Shown: piece by piece, positions 7,394-13,875 of the stretch
How positions within the stretch are numbered: the first letter of the stretch is position 1
How the letters are laid out: each line of letters opens with the position of its first letter
Origin: Planctomycetales bacterium
GTDB taxonomy: Bacteria; Planctomycetota; Planctomycetia; Pirellulales; Thermoguttaceae
NCBI GenBank assembly: GCA_007122045.1
Contig: SKJM01000190.1
Coordinates: forward strand, 1-13,875
Direction: 5' to 3'
DNA length: 13,875 nucleotides
The notes under the pieces: generated by a model
The model's database searches: none
The model's input: the letters and a program-made list of their open reading frames with translations, nothing else
What the model was told of the DNA's origin: nothing
Program-made: the position numbers and the translations under genes

Positions 7394-8281
7394 CTACCGC
7401 GCGAGCACCGGCCGGCCAGCCAGCCGAACGGAAGCATCGGCGTAATGGTTCGGCTGCGCCTCGAATCGCTGGAGCGTGGCTTCGCTGGAAAACAAGTAAA
7501 TCCGGTTGCCAAAATACGCCCCGTGCCGGCGCCAGCCCTCGGCGGTGCGGCCCTCGTCGACCGCCGCCACGACGTCGTGCCCCGACAGGACGGGCGCGTA
7601 ACGGTCGGGGTCCTGGAAGAAGCGGGCCGCCTTTTCCGCGTCGGCGAACAGGTAGGTCCGCCCGCGATGGATCACCCCGTGCGCCCGGTTGCCCGGCACC
7701 CAGCGACGCCGGTTCGCCAGGAGGTCGTCGCTGAGCGAGACGGCGCAGTAGCCGTCGAGCCCCAAGGGCGGATTCTGGGGGGCGGGTTGAATTCCGTCCG
7801 GCGGACCGGTAGAATACTGTTGTACGACCGGTTGAGGATTAGCGGGTTGGCCGTGTCCGACCTGTTTCGACGCGGTGGCATGCCGCGTTAGCCGGTCGGT
7901 GAGCTGCGGGGGTGTCATCCGCCCCTCCAAGCGGTCCAGTGCCCGGCCGTCCGGTGTAAGGACCACCACGGTCGGCAGCATGCGGACTCCATAATGGGCC
8001 GCCAATTCCGGTGACTCGTCGTGGTTGACTTTCACCGCGATGGAAGTCGCGCGGACTACACTGGCAACGCTGGGTTGGCTGAACACGTTGCGTTCGGTAT
8101 CCCCACACGAGGGGCACCAGGGTGCCCAAAAGTAGATCATTACCAGTCGGCCGGACTGCGCGGCTTGGTCCGTTACCGCTTCAACGGTAGCGTTCCAAGG
8201 TATGCCGGGGTGCCCCAACGCGACGGTAACAGGGCCCAAAGCCGCGAGAAAGGCCAGAACGGGATTCGCTAGATATCGCAT
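7394..8281 (-). CDS. Exported thioredoxin-like protein fused to two YHS-like repeats
   Basis: A 295-residue protein. A signal peptide (about 1-23, ending near VALGHP) is followed by a thioredoxin fold (about 25-135). The active site WCPSC is at residues 55-59, and the expected cis-proline is P103 in MLPTVVV. After a Pro/Gln-rich linker (about 140-172) come two YHS-like modules. The first spans about 175-235 (GLDGYCAV, then GRTYLFADAEKAARFFQDPDRY) and the second about 240-281 (NRIYLFSSEATLQRFEAQPNHY). YHS domains are often metal-associated, but the second module lacks an obvious Cys. The likely role is periplasmic thiol redox or metal-linked protein repair. The start at 8281 is chosen over the in-frame ATG at 8323 because it begins the signal peptide and is preceded by TTGGGA. 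Confidence 0.8.
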   Translation of the reverse strand: MRYLANPVLAFLAALGPVTVALGHPGIPWNATVEAVTDQAAQSGRLVMIYFWAPWCPSCGDTERNVFSQPSVASVVRATSIAVKVNHDESPELAAHYGVRMLPTVVVLTPDGRALDRLEGRMTPPQLTDRLTRHATASKQVGHGQPANPQPVVQQYSTGPPDGIQPAPQNPPLGLDGYCAVSLSDDLLANRRRWVPGNRAHGVIHRGRTYLFADAEKAARFFQDPDRYAPVLSGHDVVAAVDEGRTAEGWRRHGAYFGNRIYLFSSEATLQRFEAQPNHYADASVRLAGRPVLAR

Positions 8282-8380
8282 TTTTCCCAAGCTAACACAA
8301 TTGAGGTACCTTGCTGCCCCCACGTCGTCCCTTAGTATCGGACGTTGGGACTGCCCAATTTGGGGAAATGGTAACGGTTT

Positions 8381-8400
8381 GGCGAGAGTCGCCGTTTTTT
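8381..8400 (+). terminator. Rho-independent terminator-like hairpin, plus strand
   Basis: GGCGA (8381-8385) pairs with TCGCC (8389-8393) around a three-base loop, followed by G and six Ts (8395-8400). No plus-strand gene is recognised just upstream, so it may insulate the rho promoters or end a short antisense RNA over the thioredoxin start. A second small hairpin, TTGGG/CCCAA (8345-8358), lies just before it. Confidence 0.45.
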
Positions 8401-8435
8401 CGGGCGAAAAATCGTCCGGGCAGGATGGTTTCCTC

Positions 8436-8484
8436 TTGCAAACTGCGGCGCCCTGTTGTATAAGGAAGAAGAGGTTGCTAGAAT
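8436..8484 (+). promoter_or_regulatory. Two overlapping sigma70-like promoters upstream of rho
   Basis: Promoter 1 is TTGCAA (8436-8441) and TATAAG (8459-8464) with a 17-base spacer. Promoter 2 is TTGTAT (8456-8461) and TAGAAT (8479-8484), also with 17 bases. Both lie about 460-490 bases before the rho ATG and would give a very long leader. The region 8282-8950 otherwise holds only the terminator-like hairpin and doubtful small ORFs. A further -10-like TATACA at 8919-8924 lies close to rho but has no good -35. Confidence 0.5.
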
Positions 8485-8515
8485 GAACAGCCCAGGCTGG
8501 ATGGCCCGCTCATGA
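8483..8515 (+). CDS. Possible 10-codon leader peptide upstream of rho
   Basis: The ATG at 8483-8485 opens a ten-residue ORF, MNSPGWMARS, ending in TGA at 8513-8515. GAGG lies eight bases before the ATG. The stop falls inside a small hairpin, GGCCC (8503-8507) with GGGCC (8517-8521). A start at the first promoter (about 8471) would give a leader beginning close to the GAGG. The ORF is so short that chance is a real alternative. Confidence 0.2.
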   Translation: MNSPGWMARS

Positions 8516-8838
8516 AGGGCCTGTCTGCTAAAGGTAGCCTGGAATCCGCTTTTTGCCGAGTCCGTCTCGGTGGTCTGACCCGTTTTCCAAACGCCGGCGT
8601 GTTTTGCCGGGGGAGAGATCGGGTCGGAGCAGGGTGGCAGATCGATGCTGTCGGGATTGCGCCCTGCCGGGAACAAATCGTGCCTGGGCATCGGGGCACG
8701 ACTTACGCGACTGGGATGATCCCAAACCGTTCGCGCTTGCCAGCGCGTTCCACTCAACGAAAAGCCGGCGTGGCGAGGAGACTTTAACCGTTCACGCCCA
8801 CCTCGACCTTCGATTCGAGGGAGGATCGACGGAGTCCG

Positions 8839-8928
8839 ATGTCGAACGTGCATCCCGCCATGGCGGCAACGTCCATCGACGCCGTACCCAACGCGGTTCG
8901 GTTCCGGCGTCGCAAGTGTATACATTGA
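8839..8928 (+). CDS. Possible 29-residue leader ORF just before rho
   Basis: ATG at 8839 opens MSNVHPAMAATSIDAVPNAV, followed by RFRRRKCIH and a TGA at 8926-8928, 22 bases before the rho ATG. GGAG lies at 8831-8834, only four bases upstream, a short spacing. A short ORF (rhoL) also precedes rho in enterobacteria, but no sequence kinship is claimed. The ORF sits in a long leader with no other recognised gene, which is why it is listed, and chance is possible. Confidence 0.2.
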   Translation: MSNVHPAMAATSIDAVPNAVRFRRRKCIH

Positions 8929-8950
8929 AGGAACTGCAGTAGGTGTTTTC

Positions 8951-10201
8951 ATGGCCAAACGGAAGAAGAGCCGGCCTCGTGGGCGCGGCGGCAGTCAACT
9001 CGTGGGAAATCGCCACCGTCCGCGCCCCGGACGCGTGGAGGACAACGGAAGCCGGCCCGTCGATACGGCGGATAGCGCCGATCCGGGAGCGGTCGAACCG
9101 GGCGGCGGTGTGCTCGAAATGCACCCGAACGGCTACGGATTCCTCCGCGATCCCAATTCGAACTATATCCGCCAAATCTCCGATCCCTTCGTGCCCGGAA
9201 GCATGATCGAGAAGTACCGCTTGCGTGAAGGGCTGCACCTGACCGGCATGGTCCAGCCGGCCCGCAAGCAGCAAGGGCCCCGCCTGCGCGAACTTCACGA
9301 AGTCGACGGCATGGACCCGGAGGACTACCCCAATGTCAAGAACTTCGACGAACTGACCCCCATCAACCCCGAGTCGTGGCTGAAGCTCGAAACCGGCCCG
9401 CAGCCGCTCACCACCCGGGTGATGGACCTGCTGACGCCGTTAGGCAAGGGGCAGCGGGCGCTTATTGTGGCGCCGCCCCGAACGGGCAAGACGATCCTCC
9501 TGCAGCACATCAGCCACGGCATTGCCACGAACTACCCCGACGTCAAGCTCATCGTCCTGCTGATCGACGAGCGGCCCGAGGAAGTGACCGACATGAAACG
9601 CGCCGTCATCGGCGAAGTCGTCGCCAGCAGCCTCGACCGCGAAATCGAGAGCCACGTCCGCCTCTCCCAACTCGTCGTCGAACGCTGCAAGCGCCTCGCC
9701 GAAATGGGCAAGGACGTCGTCATGCTCATGGACTCCATCACCCGGCTCGCCCGCGCCTTCAACAAGTGGGTGGGCAACACCGGCCGCACGATGTCGGGCG
9801 GCGTCGACATCAAGGCGATGGACATCCCCAAGAAGCTGTTCGCCACCGCCCGGCTGTTCGAGGAAGGCGGCTCGCTGACCATCGTCGGCACCGCGCTGAT
9901 CGACACCGGCAGCCGCATGGACGAGTTGATCTTCCAGGAGTTCAAGGGAACCGGCAACATGGAACTGGTGCTCGACCGCAAGCTGGCCGACCGCCGCATC
10001 TGGCCGGCGATCGACATCACCCAGTCGGGCACCCGCCGCGAGGAAAAACTCCTCCCGCCCGACTGGCTCCACGCCATCACCATGCTCCGCCGCACGCTTT
10101 CGAGCATGCATCACGTCGACGCCATGGAGCAGCTCACCGCCAAGCTGGGCAAGTTCAACGCGAACGAGGAGTTCATTAAACTCATCAGCGGTTCCGCCTA
10201 A
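8951..10201 (+). CDS. rho: Transcription termination factor Rho
   Basis: Hexameric RNA-dependent ATPase and helicase that ends transcripts at unstructured C-rich sites. The 416-residue protein has a basic N-terminus (MAKRKKSRPRGRGG) in place of the usual helical bundle. A primary RNA-binding cold-shock-like domain spans about 53-115 (GVLEMHPNGYGFLRDPNSNY), followed by the RecA-like ATPase. Walker A is APPRTGKT at 174-181. LLIDERPEEVTDM at about 203-215 carries the catalytic Glu region, and VMLMDSITRLARAF at 257-270 the Walker B Asp. The Q-loop region is at about 275-285 and SGTRREE at 359-365 holds the arginine finger. At the position of E. coli K181 in Walker A, this protein has R177. The stretch SSLDREIESHVRLSQLV replaces the enterobacterial STFDEPASRHV. 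The ATG at 8951 starts the basic N-terminus. The ribosome site is weak (TAGGTG near the ATG; GAAGGA further upstream). Confidence 0.96.
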   Translation: MAKRKKSRPRGRGGSQLVGNRHRPRPGRVEDNGSRPVDTADSADPGAVEPGGGVLEMHPNGYGFLRDPNSNYIRQISDPFVPGSMIEKYRLREGLHLTGMVQPARKQQGPRLRELHEVDGMDPEDYPNVKNFDELTPINPESWLKLETGPQPLTTRVMDLLTPLGKGQRALIVAPPRTGKTILLQHISHGIATNYPDVKLIVLLIDERPEEVTDMKRAVIGEVVASSLDREIESHVRLSQLVVERCKRLAEMGKDVVMLMDSITRLARAFNKWVGNTGRTMSGGVDIKAMDIPKKLFATARLFEEGGSLTIVGTALIDTGSRMDELIFQEFKGTGNMELVLDRKLADRRIWPAIDITQSGTRREEKLLPPDWLHAITMLRRTLSSMHHVDAMEQLTAKLGKFNANEEFIKLISGSA

Positions 10202-10216
10202 CGCGGCCGCGCGTTC

Positions 10217-10301
10217 GGAGGGTAAGCGAATTGGTTAGCAGCCTCACTGGAAATGAGGTGCCCCCTGACCGGGGTTGCGGGTTCGAGTCCCGTGCCCTCC
10301 G
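10217..10301 (+). tRNA. tRNA-Ser (anticodon GGA)
   Basis: The acceptor stem GGAGGGT (10217-10223) pairs with GCCCTCC (10294-10300), with one T-G wobble at the last pair; the discriminator is G10301, as usual for Ser. The anticodon stem CCTCA/TGAGG frames the loop CTGGAAA with anticodon GGA at 10249-10251. A long variable arm, CCCC...CGGGG, marks a class II tRNA, and the T-loop is TTCGAGT on a GCGGG/CCCGT stem. CCA is not encoded. The base after the acceptor stem is A where T8 is expected, a small oddity. It starts 15 bases after the rho stop and may share its transcript. Confidence 0.93.
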
Positions 10302-10508
10302 CTGTGGAATCCGCCTTGAGTCGTGCGTCGAGCGAGAGATTCGTCACGATGTCGTGCTCGGCAAAACGAAGCTTGAACCGTGTCGACTGCCGACGAACGT
10401 TCCAGAATCACCGGCAACAGCGGCGCGCAAATCGTTCACGCTCCCAGGCGGGGTGTTCGTACCACTCGAGTTTTTCGTCAGACCGTGCCTGTACGAATGA
10501 GCGGACAG

Positions 10509-10527
10509 GGAAGTCATATTGACTTCC
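10509..10527. repeat. 19-base hairpin palindrome
   Basis: GGAAGTCA (10509-10516), loop TAT, and TGACTTCC (10520-10527) form a perfect eight-pair hairpin. It lies in the 326-base gap between tRNA-Ser and the oxidoreductase stop, which shows no gene; the short ORFs there are weak. A further TCACC/GGTGA hairpin (10596-10609) stands just downstream of the oxidoreductase stop on its strand. No T-run follows either. Confidence 0.5.
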
Positions 10528-10627
10528 TCACCCGCTTGGCGGCGGTGCGGGACGGCCCGACGGGGGCTTGCCGGAAGCGTCGATCCACGGTGTACTCACC
10601 CGCAGGTGATGGGCGCCCTTCCGACGC

Positions 10628-11953
10628 TCAAATCGCGTACGGGTAGCGTTCCGGGCGGGCCATCAAGCGCCGGGCCTGCTCGTCGCCGACGATCTCCCGC
10701 TTGCTCTGGTCCCACGCCAGCTTCCTTCGAAGCAGCAGCGACAGGTTCCCCAGGATGGTGAGGATGGCCACGTCGACGCCCAGTTCGATGTCGGCAATCG
10801 GCTTCCGGCCGGTCTTGATCGCGTCGAACCAGTCCTCCTTGTGGCCGGGGCTGCGGTACACGTCGCGGTCGCCCGGGCCGGGTTCCCACTGGCGGGCCTT
10901 GCGCTCGCTCCACAGGCCGTGGCCCCAGTTGGTGAACGTGCCGTCCGTGCCTGTGAACACCGCGCCGAAGCCGGGCAGGGTGATTCGGCCGCCGGGTTCG
11001 CTGCCGTCGCGCTCTTCGGGCGGGACGCGCCGGCCCGGCTGGTTCCAGGTGAGCACCCAGTCGGGGTCCTGGAACGTGTAGGTCACGTTCATGTGCACGG
11101 CGGAATCCCACAGGCCGCGCCGCGGGAACTCGCCGGTGGCCTCGACCGAGACGGGCCCGGTGCCGACGGCCTCCAGCCAGTACATCGGCAGGCTCATCAC
11201 GTGGGCGCCCCGGTCGCGAATCTGCCCCCCGCCCGATTCCATCATCCACCGGAACACCCCGTGCAGGTAGCCCGGGTTAAAGGGGCGCCAGCGGAGCGGG
11301 CCCAGCCAGAGGTCCCAGTCGATGTCCGGCGGGGGGGCGCCGTCGGGCTGGGTGCCGCCGGCGGGGGTCGGATAGTGCCAGCAGTCGACCTGCCGGACCT
11401 GGCCGATATTGCCGTTGACCAGGTAGCGGTGCGCCAGGTACGACTCGGGATGGCTGAGCCCCTGGGTGCCCACCTGCACGGCAATCCGGGCGCGCCGGCA
11501 GGCCTCGAGCATCGCCTTGCCTTCGCCGATGGTGCAGCAGGCGGGCTTTTCCACGTACACGTGCTTGCCGCACTCGGCCGCGTGCACCGTCTGCTGTGCG
11601 TGCCAATGGTCGGGGGTGGACAGGATCACCGCGTCGATGTCGTCGCGCTGGAGCACGTAGCGGTAGTCGCGATAGACGTCGGCCTGGGGGCCGGCGGTGC
11701 GCGAGGCGTTTTCCAGCCGCCTCTCGTCGACGTCGCACACGGCGGCCACGTTCACTTGTCCGCGGTCCATGCGGGCCTTCATGTCGCGCAGGTGGGCGCC
11801 GCCCATGCCTCCGATGCCAATGCACCCGATGGTGAGCTTTTCGTTGGCCGCCGAGGTCATTGTGCCGGCCGGCAGGAGGTACGGAGCGGCCACGGCCGCC
11901 CCGGTGGTTTTCAGGAAGTCGCGCCGTCGCACGGGCACCTTGCGATCGTTCAT
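10628..11953 (-). CDS. Gfo/Idh/MocA-family oxidoreductase with Tat signal
   Basis: A 441-residue exported NAD(P)-dependent oxidoreductase of the kind that acts on sugars or inositols. A twin-arginine signal RRRDFLK (residues 9-15) is followed by a hydrophobic stretch to about residue 34. The Rossmann nucleotide site is GIGGMGG (46-52), EKP is at 135-137 (VYVEKPACC), and the catalytic region around 240-255 reads GGGQIRDRGAHVMS with D247 and H251 as likely active-site residues. The start at 11953 (MNDRKVPVRRRDFLK) is favoured because the in-frame ATG at 12190 adds 79 residues before the Tat signal, and GAAAGG lies just before the start. It lies downstream of the isomerase-like gene on the same strand, 273 bases away. 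The substrate cannot be told from the sequence. Confidence 0.88.
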   Translation of the reverse strand: MNDRKVPVRRRDFLKTTGAAVAAPYLLPAGTMTSAANEKLTIGCIGIGGMGGAHLRDMKARMDRGQVNVAAVCDVDERRLENASRTAGPQADVYRDYRYVLQRDDIDAVILSTPDHWHAQQTVHAAECGKHVYVEKPACCTIGEGKAMLEACRRARIAVQVGTQGLSHPESYLAHRYLVNGNIGQVRQVDCWHYPTPAGGTQPDGAPPPDIDWDLWLGPLRWRPFNPGYLHGVFRWMMESGGGQIRDRGAHVMSLPMYWLEAVGTGPVSVEATGEFPRRGLWDSAVHMNVTYTFQDPDWVLTWNQPGRRVPPEERDGSEPGGRITLPGFGAVFTGTDGTFTNWGHGLWSERKARQWEPGPGDRDVYRSPGHKEDWFDAIKTGRKPIADIELGVDVAILTILGNLSLLLRRKLAWDQSKREIVGDEQARRLMARPERYPYAI

Positions 11954-12056
11954 GATCGGCCTTTCTGCAAAAACTGGTGATGTTCGTCGGCAAGTGGCCA
12001 GCCGCGTCGGATGCAGGACCGGAGGGAGCTGGAACACCGCCTTTAGGCGGACTTTC

Positions 12057-12120
12057 GCCCGGCTGAAGAGGGGATCCAACGCTCTGGTTTTTCTGGCCGG
12101 CTGAAGCCGGGACTCCAACG
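12057..12120. repeat. Tandem imperfect REP-like repeats
   Basis: Two related units lie in the gap between the two minus-strand genes: GGCTGAAGAGGGGATCCAAC within 12057-12081, and GGCTGAAGCCGGGACTCCAA within 12095-12120. The second contains a near-perfect palindrome, CCGGCTGAAGCCGG (12097-12110). Such hairpin units recur between genes in planctomycete genomes as far as I recall; this is not checked here. Confidence 0.55.
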
Positions 12121-12181
12121 GGTGCAAGCGGGTTCCTGCCCCGAACTGCGGCTCGCGCAGCAGCCCCATGGATGTGACTGT

Positions 12182-12211
12182 ATCGTACACCGGAACCGGA
12201 CACGTTGTCCA
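12182..12211 (-). promoter_or_regulatory. Weak promoter candidate for the oxidoreductase
   Basis: On the minus strand TGGACA (12206-12211) and TACGAT (12182-12187) are 18 bases apart, about 230 bases before the oxidoreductase start. The -10 is poor, so this is only a candidate. It would allow independent expression of the second Tat gene. Confidence 0.22.
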
Positions 12212-12222
12212 CCGGCGCCGGT
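12198..12222. repeat. Adjacent palindromes after the isomerase-like gene
   Basis: GGACA (12198-12202), loop CGT, TGTCC (12206-12210), then a perfect 12-base palindrome ACCGGCGCCGGT (12211-12222). They lie just past the minus-strand stop at 12227 and could form the transcript's 3' hairpin. No T-run follows, so Rho-dependent ending or a stem-loop stabiliser is possible. Confidence 0.4.
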
Positions 12223-12226
12223 ACCG

Positions 12227-13666
12227 TTACCCCTCCTCGACCATTTCGATGTCCAGCAGGCGCGCCAGGTGGCGAATGCTCGAGGCGTGGTCGCCGTAAA
12301 AGACGACCCGGTGCAGCAGAGTCATGGCGTCTTCGGTGTGTTCGAGCACGCCACCGCCCCAGTTGTGCACCATCTTTTCGGCGTCCTTCACCTCGGTGCA
12401 AAGCTGCGTGCGGCAGGCGCGGATCGACTTCTCGGGCACCTCGATGATCTTGCCGGTCGACAGGAGCATGTGCTCCAGGTTGACCAGCTTGGCGCGGGTG
12501 ATTTCCTGCCCGACGCGGTAGAGGACTTCCGGGACGGCGCCGTCGTTGTTCACCTCGGAATGGCCGCGGAGCAAGTAGGGCGCCGGCTCGCCGTCGGGGC
12601 CGTCCATTTTCAGTGCACCGGTGCAGTGGGCCGTCCAGCAGGCGTTCTTGGCGGTGTCGAAGTAGTTGTTGCCCTGAAAGCCGGCCAGGTCGAAGGCGTA
12701 CTGGAACAGGAGCATGGTCCACAGCGAGTCCATGTCGCCCTCGCAGACGGCGGGGATGCCGCGGTCGCGGAGCCGGGTGAAGCCCAGGCAGGGGAAGCCC
12801 CGTTTCAGCCATCCCAGGCATCCGCCCACGGTGATGGCCTGCGCCCGCTCCTCCGCAATGATTTGGTCGAGTGCCATGCTGGCGCGGGCGGCCTGCAGCA
12901 CGTCGTCGCGGCTGGGTTCGACCACCTGGCGGGCTTCCTCGATCCAGCGGTTGGCCTCGGCTTCGACTGCCGCGTCGTCGGCGGCCTCGAAATGTTCGTC
13001 GAAACGGTCCGGGGGCACGGCCACCACGTCCACGCCGAGCTTCTGCTTGACCCGTTCCGGATCGCAGGCCGCGGCGGTGCCCCGGGCGGGCGGCACCAGG
13101 ACGATGCGGGAGCGCCGCATCAGGGGAACCACCCGCAACAAACGCGCCGCGCGCTCCAGTTCCCGCCAATCGCTGCTGGGCAGGAGCGTGACGCGCGCCC
13201 CCCGGCGCTGCCAGCGGAACGGGTACATCCATTCGTGGCCGGTTCCCGGGCTGGCGAACACGGCCGCCGGCCGCTGTTGCTCGAGGACCGGCTCCATCAC
13301 GCTCCGCAAAGCCCACATGCCGACGTTGATGGCCAGCACGGGGGCTTCGGGGCCTGCCTGTTCGAGCAGGGGGGCCGCCTCGGCGGCATTGTTCGCGCTG
13401 CCCACAACAAACTCGACGTTGCCCAGCTTTTCCTCGATTTCGCCGAGGTGCCGGTGAATGACGGGAATGTCCTCTTCGCAAAAGTTCCAGTTCCGGCCGG
13501 TGGTGGGCCGGCCGGTGAGGATGGCACAGATGCGAGCCTTGGGCATCGGCTCGGGCGGGCGTTCCGTCTCGGAATCGGCTCGCAGGTAACTCGCCGCGAA
13601 CAAGCCTGCCCCCAACGCACTGGTGCTGGTGCCGAGAAACTGTCGGCGCGTGCAACCGTAACACAT
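12227..13666 (-). CDS. Tat-exported L-fucose/L-arabinose isomerase-like protein
   Basis: A 479-residue protein. A twin-arginine signal RRQFLGTSTS (residues 7-16) and hydrophobic stretch run to about residue 28, with cleavage near LRADSE. An N-terminal part reads ARICAILTGRPTTGRNWNFC, and the central and C-terminal domains resemble sugar isomerases of the FucI/AraA fold. GIPAVCEGDMDSLWTMLLFQ at about 303-322 carries acidic residues E309 and D311 as possible metal ligands. HCTGALKM (347-354) and GHSEVNNDG (368-376) follow. Whether it isomerises a sugar is unproven; export by Tat and pairing with a Gfo/Idh protein argue for handling of an extracytoplasmic sugar. The ATG at 13666 has a strong ribosome site, GGGAGGAG, just upstream and directly begins the Tat signal. 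An extra Cys pair, CYGC, lies at residues 2-5. Confidence 0.72.
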   Translation of the reverse strand: MCYGCTRRQFLGTSTSALGAGLFAASYLRADSETERPPEPMPKARICAILTGRPTTGRNWNFCEEDIPVIHRHLGEIEEKLGNVEFVVGSANNAAEAAPLLEQAGPEAPVLAINVGMWALRSVMEPVLEQQRPAAVFASPGTGHEWMYPFRWQRRGARVTLLPSSDWRELERAARLLRVVPLMRRSRIVLVPPARGTAAACDPERVKQKLGVDVVAVPPDRFDEHFEAADDAAVEAEANRWIEEARQVVEPSRDDVLQAARASMALDQIIAEERAQAITVGGCLGWLKRGFPCLGFTRLRDRGIPAVCEGDMDSLWTMLLFQYAFDLAGFQGNNYFDTAKNACWTAHCTGALKMDGPDGEPAPYLLRGHSEVNNDGAVPEVLYRVGQEITRAKLVNLEHMLLSTGKIIEVPEKSIRACRTQLCTEVKDAEKMVHNWGGGVLEHTEDAMTLLHRVVFYGDHASSIRHLARLLDIEMVEEG

Positions 13667-13767
13667 GGCAAACTCCTCCCAAGTAAGGGTGTAGATCCGC
13701 CGGTCGGCAATTGCGGTCGTTGCGCGGCCCGACCCAACCGCTGCCGGTCACGAGCGCCGGCGCCCCC

Positions 13768-13796
13768 ACTGTACCACGGCCGGCGACCGTATACAA
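13768..13796 (-). promoter_or_regulatory. Sigma70-like promoter for the isomerase-like gene
   Basis: On the minus strand TTGTAT (13791-13796) and TACAGT (13768-13773) are 17 bases apart, about 100 bases before the start at 13666. The plus strand shows TATACAAT at 13790-13797, which overlaps the -35. Confidence 0.4.
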
Positions 13797-13815
13797 TCGC
13801 TTGTCGGCCAACAGA

Positions 13816-13871
13816 GTGGTATAGGCTTCCAGCCTGTCAACAGGAATCGACAGGCTGGAAGCCTATCCCAC
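13816..13871. repeat. Long inverted repeat (REP-like hairpin) at the window end
   Basis: ATAGGCTTCCAGCCTGTC (13821-13838) and GACAGGCTGGAAGCCTAT (13849-13866) are exact 18-base reverse complements around a ten-base loop. The arms extend to GTGGT (13816-13820) and CCCAC (13867-13871) with one mismatch, giving 23 pairs. It lies upstream of the isomerase-like gene, beyond its promoter candidate. It resembles scattered planctomycete repeats by memory only. What lies past 13875 is not visible. Confidence 0.75.
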
Positions 13872-13875
13872 CAGA

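Noticed and set aside
9440..10114. Minus-strand 224-codon frame opposite rho
   Set aside because: Antisense shadow of the highly conserved rho coding sequence; Asp/Val/Ala/His-rich text with no domain.
11277..13811. Minus-strand open frame of 844 codons spanning both Tat genes
   Set aside because: It is a Pro/Arg/Gly-rich shadow frame in GC-rich DNA; the two recognised genes use another frame and have proper starts and domains.
1..13875. CRISPR array, insertion sequence or integrase
   Set aside because: No regularly spaced direct repeats, transposase or integrase motifs were seen; only scattered inverted repeats occur.

Overview
The window looks like a piece of a high-GC planctomycete-type chromosome. 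The evidence is indirect: twin-arginine exported oxidoreductase and sugar-isomerase-like proteins, a thioredoxin fused to YHS-like repeats, a stand-alone STN-domain protein, a small PHA-system protein next to lnt, a Rho with an extended basic N-terminus, and hairpin repeats between genes. No marker gene fixes the lineage, so this is inference from gene types and composition.

Layout. (1) Bases 1-2760 are an accessory island of polymorphic-toxin debris, more AT-rich than the rest up to about 1800. It holds the end of a URI/GIY-YIG-like toxin directly followed by an Imm26 immunity gene, then a frameshifted coding remnant whose stop overlaps the start of a repeat-type, immunity-like gene. That gene has lost its own stop and runs on into unrelated sequence. 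Last comes a Cys-motif gene with no start or stop codon. (2) Bases 2915-5038 hold lnt (apolipoprotein N-acyltransferase) and a PHA-system family protein on the plus strand. (3) Bases 5143-8281 hold a minus-strand STN-domain exported protein, a plus-strand HEAT/TPR protein, and a minus-strand thioredoxin-YHS protein that converges with it. (4) Bases 8282-10301 hold a 669-base upstream region with a terminator-like hairpin, two overlapping promoter-like sequences and possible leader ORFs, then rho and tRNA-Ser(GGA). (5) Bases 10302-13875 hold a minus-strand pair, a FucI/AraA-like Tat protein and a Gfo/Idh/MocA Tat oxidoreductase, separated by hairpin repeats, with a large inverted repeat at the window's end.

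How the genes relate. The left end is a toxin-immunity storage or decay zone. The middle is ordinary envelope and housekeeping content. Rho is placed in front of a tRNA and behind an unusually long leader, which suggests autoregulation. The two Tat proteins at the right probably act together in carbohydrate handling, but nothing in the sequence names the substrate. The points most worth a second look are the hidden frameshifted toxin remnant with its overlapping downstream gene, the immunity genes without intact toxins, and the rho leader.
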